Below the pieces are notes generated by a model. It had not been told where the DNA came from. It ran no database searches and was given only the letters and a program-made list of their open reading frames with translations. Below, piece by piece: positions 32,370-33,858 of a DNA stretch of 33,858 bases. Position numbers and translations under genes: made by a program. The first letter of the stretch is position 1; every line of letters starts with the position of its first letter. Origin of the DNA: Candidatus Brocadiales bacterium. GTDB taxonomy: Bacteria > Planctomycetota > Brocadiia > Brocadiales > Bathyanammoxibiaceae. Where the stretch lies: the NCBI GenBank assembly GCA_030586765.1, contig JAUQZZ010000002.1, positions 1-33,858 of the forward strand, read 5' to 3'.

Positions 32370-33858
32370 ATGCCCCTCAGCAATAAAGAACACGAAGTAA
32401 TCAACAATATAAACAAGATTATCTGCATGGCCTTTGATATAAGGGATATCTATTCCAATATTGTGGCTGAACTGAAGCGGGTAATGGACTTTGACCGTAT
32501 GAGCATCTCCCTAATTACTGAGGGAAAGAACATGGCTGTAACCTACGTATCCTCTACCAGTCACCGGACCTCGGCCCTCAAGGAAGGGCACACCTATCCC
32601 CTGGAAGGTAGCCTGTTGAACAAAGTCGTTACCACTGGAAGCCCTGCAATTATCGAGGACACAGAAAAAGGGGAACTGGCCACCGACGGGCTCCTCCTAA
32701 AGGATGGAATAAGGTCCAGATTAGGCTTCCCCCTAAAAGTGGCTGGTAAGACTATCGGTAGTATAAACTTTGGCGGTAAGGAACCTAAGACCTTCTCACC
32801 CCATCACCTCTTCCTCCTGGAGCAGATTGCCCCCCAGCTTTCTATGGTAACGGAAAACACTATCCTCTTTCAGAAGATCAAAGCCTCTGAAGAAAAGTAT
32901 AAAGACCTCTACGACCATGCTCCTGCCATGTACTGCACCTATAGGAAAGACGGTACTATCTTAGAATGTAATGAGACGGTCGCAAAGGTACTGGGTTACC
33001 CAAGAGATGCACTGGTGGGCAGGAGTCTATACGAACTCATTGCCCAGGAAGGAAGAAAAGAGGCGGTGGAGGTCCTTCAAAATGGCTATTTAAAGGAACT
33101 GGAGTTCAGGCTGGTAAGGCAGGGTGGTGATTACGTTGACGTTAGTGCAAATGTCGCACCCCAGTATGATGAGACAGGCAACATAACAGGTTCCAGGATG
33201 GTCCTCAGGGACATCACCGAGGAAAAACACTCCGAAGAAAAACTCCTCCAGGAGAAAGAGAAACTGGAACAGGTGGTGGAAGCCTTACGGGTAGGGTTGT
33301 GTTTAATGGACAAAAACTTGAGCATAGTATGGGCTAATGATAACCTCTTAAAAATCTGGGGCTTGCCCCAGATACCCTTAGGTCAGCAGTATTCCGTGGT
33401 CTTCCAATGTGCCGAAGCAGACTGCCCAGTTACCGGTGCCCTTCAAGGGGGACAGAGACCCCGGGAGATTAAGGTCATCACAAAAGATGGGCAGAGAAAG
33501 TATATCGAAAACATTGCCACACCTATACAAAATAAGAATGGAGATGTGGTATCAGTTCTTCTACTGTCCAGGGATATCACTGCCAGGGAGAGCAGGATAC
33601 ATCAACTCTCCCTCCTCAGGCAACTAGGAAACGCCCTCCAGCACACACTCCAGCCCGAAAAAGTCTTTCAACTGGTACTAACCTGTGTGACGGCTGGACA
33701 TGCCATGGGATTCAACCGCGCCTTCCTCTTCCTGGTCAACGAGGAGAGTACCGCTATCTGTGGAATGATGGCCGTGGGACCCTCCAATGCCCAGGAGGCT
33801 GGGAGGATATGGCAGGAAGTGTCTACTAAATACCGCTCCCTGGAAGACCTCCTGGAGG
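32370..33858 (+). CDS. GAF-PAS-PAS-GAF sensory protein (3' end missing)
   Basis: An open frame from the ATG at 32370 to the end of the window, at least 496 codons, with no stop; the C-terminal output domain is cut off. Order: GAF (about 1-165, with FDRMSISLI, LEGSLLNKVVTTG and GSINFGGKEP), PAS (about 175-285, with YDHAPAMYCTYRKDGTILECN and SRMVLRDITEEK), a short coiled coil, a second PAS (about 300-405, with GLCLMDKNLSIVWAN and LLLSRDITARE) and the start of a second GAF (from about 415, FNRAFLFLVN). PAS2 contains a CAEADCP pair of cysteines. Soluble; no membrane span. The missing end is probably a histidine kinase or GGDEF domain. GAGG lies nine bases before the ATG. Confidence 0.85.
   Translation, partial: MPLSNKEHEVINNINKIICMAFDIRDIYSNIVAELKRVMDFDRMSISLITEGKNMAVTYVSSTSHRTSALKEGHTYPLEGSLLNKVVTTGSPAIIEDTEKGELATDGLLLKDGIRSRLGFPLKVAGKTIGSINFGGKEPKTFSPHHLFLLEQIAPQLSMVTENTILFQKIKASEEKYKDLYDHAPAMYCTYRKDGTILECNETVAKVLGYPRDALVGRSLYELIAQEGRKEAVEVLQNGYLKELEFRLVRQGGDYVDVSANVAPQYDETGNITGSRMVLRDITEEKHSEEKLLQEKEKLEQVVEALRVGLCLMDKNLSIVWANDNLLKIWGLPQIPLGQQYSVVFQCAEADCPVTGALQGGQRPREIKVITKDGQRKYIENIATPIQNKNGDVVSVLLLSRDITARESRIHQLSLLRQLGNALQHTLQPEKVFQLVLTCVTAGHAMGFNRAFLFLVNEESTAICGMMAVGPSNAQEAGRIWQEVSTKYRSLEDLLE

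Noticed and set aside
33131..33627. Short frames on both strands near the right edge
   Set aside because: Both lie inside the open GAF/PAS coding frame that starts at 32370 and are shadows of it.

Overview
The window is chromosomal DNA from a bacterium with compact, mostly leaderless-spaced gene blocks, frequent GTG and TTG starts and clear Shine-Dalgarno motifs. It has a Gram-negative-type lipoprotein and periplasmic inventory, System II cytochrome c maturation (ResB/CcsA), a tetraheme cytochrome, DUF1573, YWTD-free PQQ-like propellers and two GH57 alpha-glucan enzymes. I infer an uncultured anaerobic or microaerobic lineage, possibly Planctomycetota or a Nitrospirota/Omnitrophota-like phylum. 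The sequence alone does not settle this; no rRNA is present.

Layout. 1-940 is an accessory patch: a decayed transposase tail (IS91-like), a run of four hairpins, a diverged copy of the last 51 bp of murA, an orphan DUF2283 gene and two palindromic elements. 941-6967 (minus) is a housekeeping block read ccsA-resB-rpmE-prfA-prmC-murA. 7143-9925 (plus) holds panC, a DUF4258/DUF2283 toxin-antitoxin-like pair, panD and lgt. 9922-18582 (minus) is read nusA-infB-ylxP-rbfA-hisG, then a TPR lipoprotein, yebC and hflX. 18871-20572 (plus) is an acyltransferase and an alpha/beta hydrolase. 20539-22828 (minus) is a tandem pair of eight-repeat PQQ-like propellers. 23071-25378 (plus) is DUF1573 plus a metallophosphatase-like/tetraheme cytochrome fusion. 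25477-32236 (plus) is an alpha-glucan operon: GH57, galT-like, glgA, GH57. A GAF/PAS sensor starts at 32370 and runs off the end.

How genes work together. CcsA and ResB would attach heme to cytochromes such as the one at 24071. PanC and PanD make pantothenate and its beta-alanine precursor. The nusA block couples transcription and ribosome assembly. The glgA block builds and trims stored alpha-glucan. Items most worth a second look are the palindromic elements sharing a terminal inverted repeat at 701-842 and 22861-22945, the duplicated murA tail, the toxin-antitoxin-like pair inside the pan operon, the terminator-like hairpin in the nusA leader, and the cytochrome fusion whose metallophosphatase residues look degraded.
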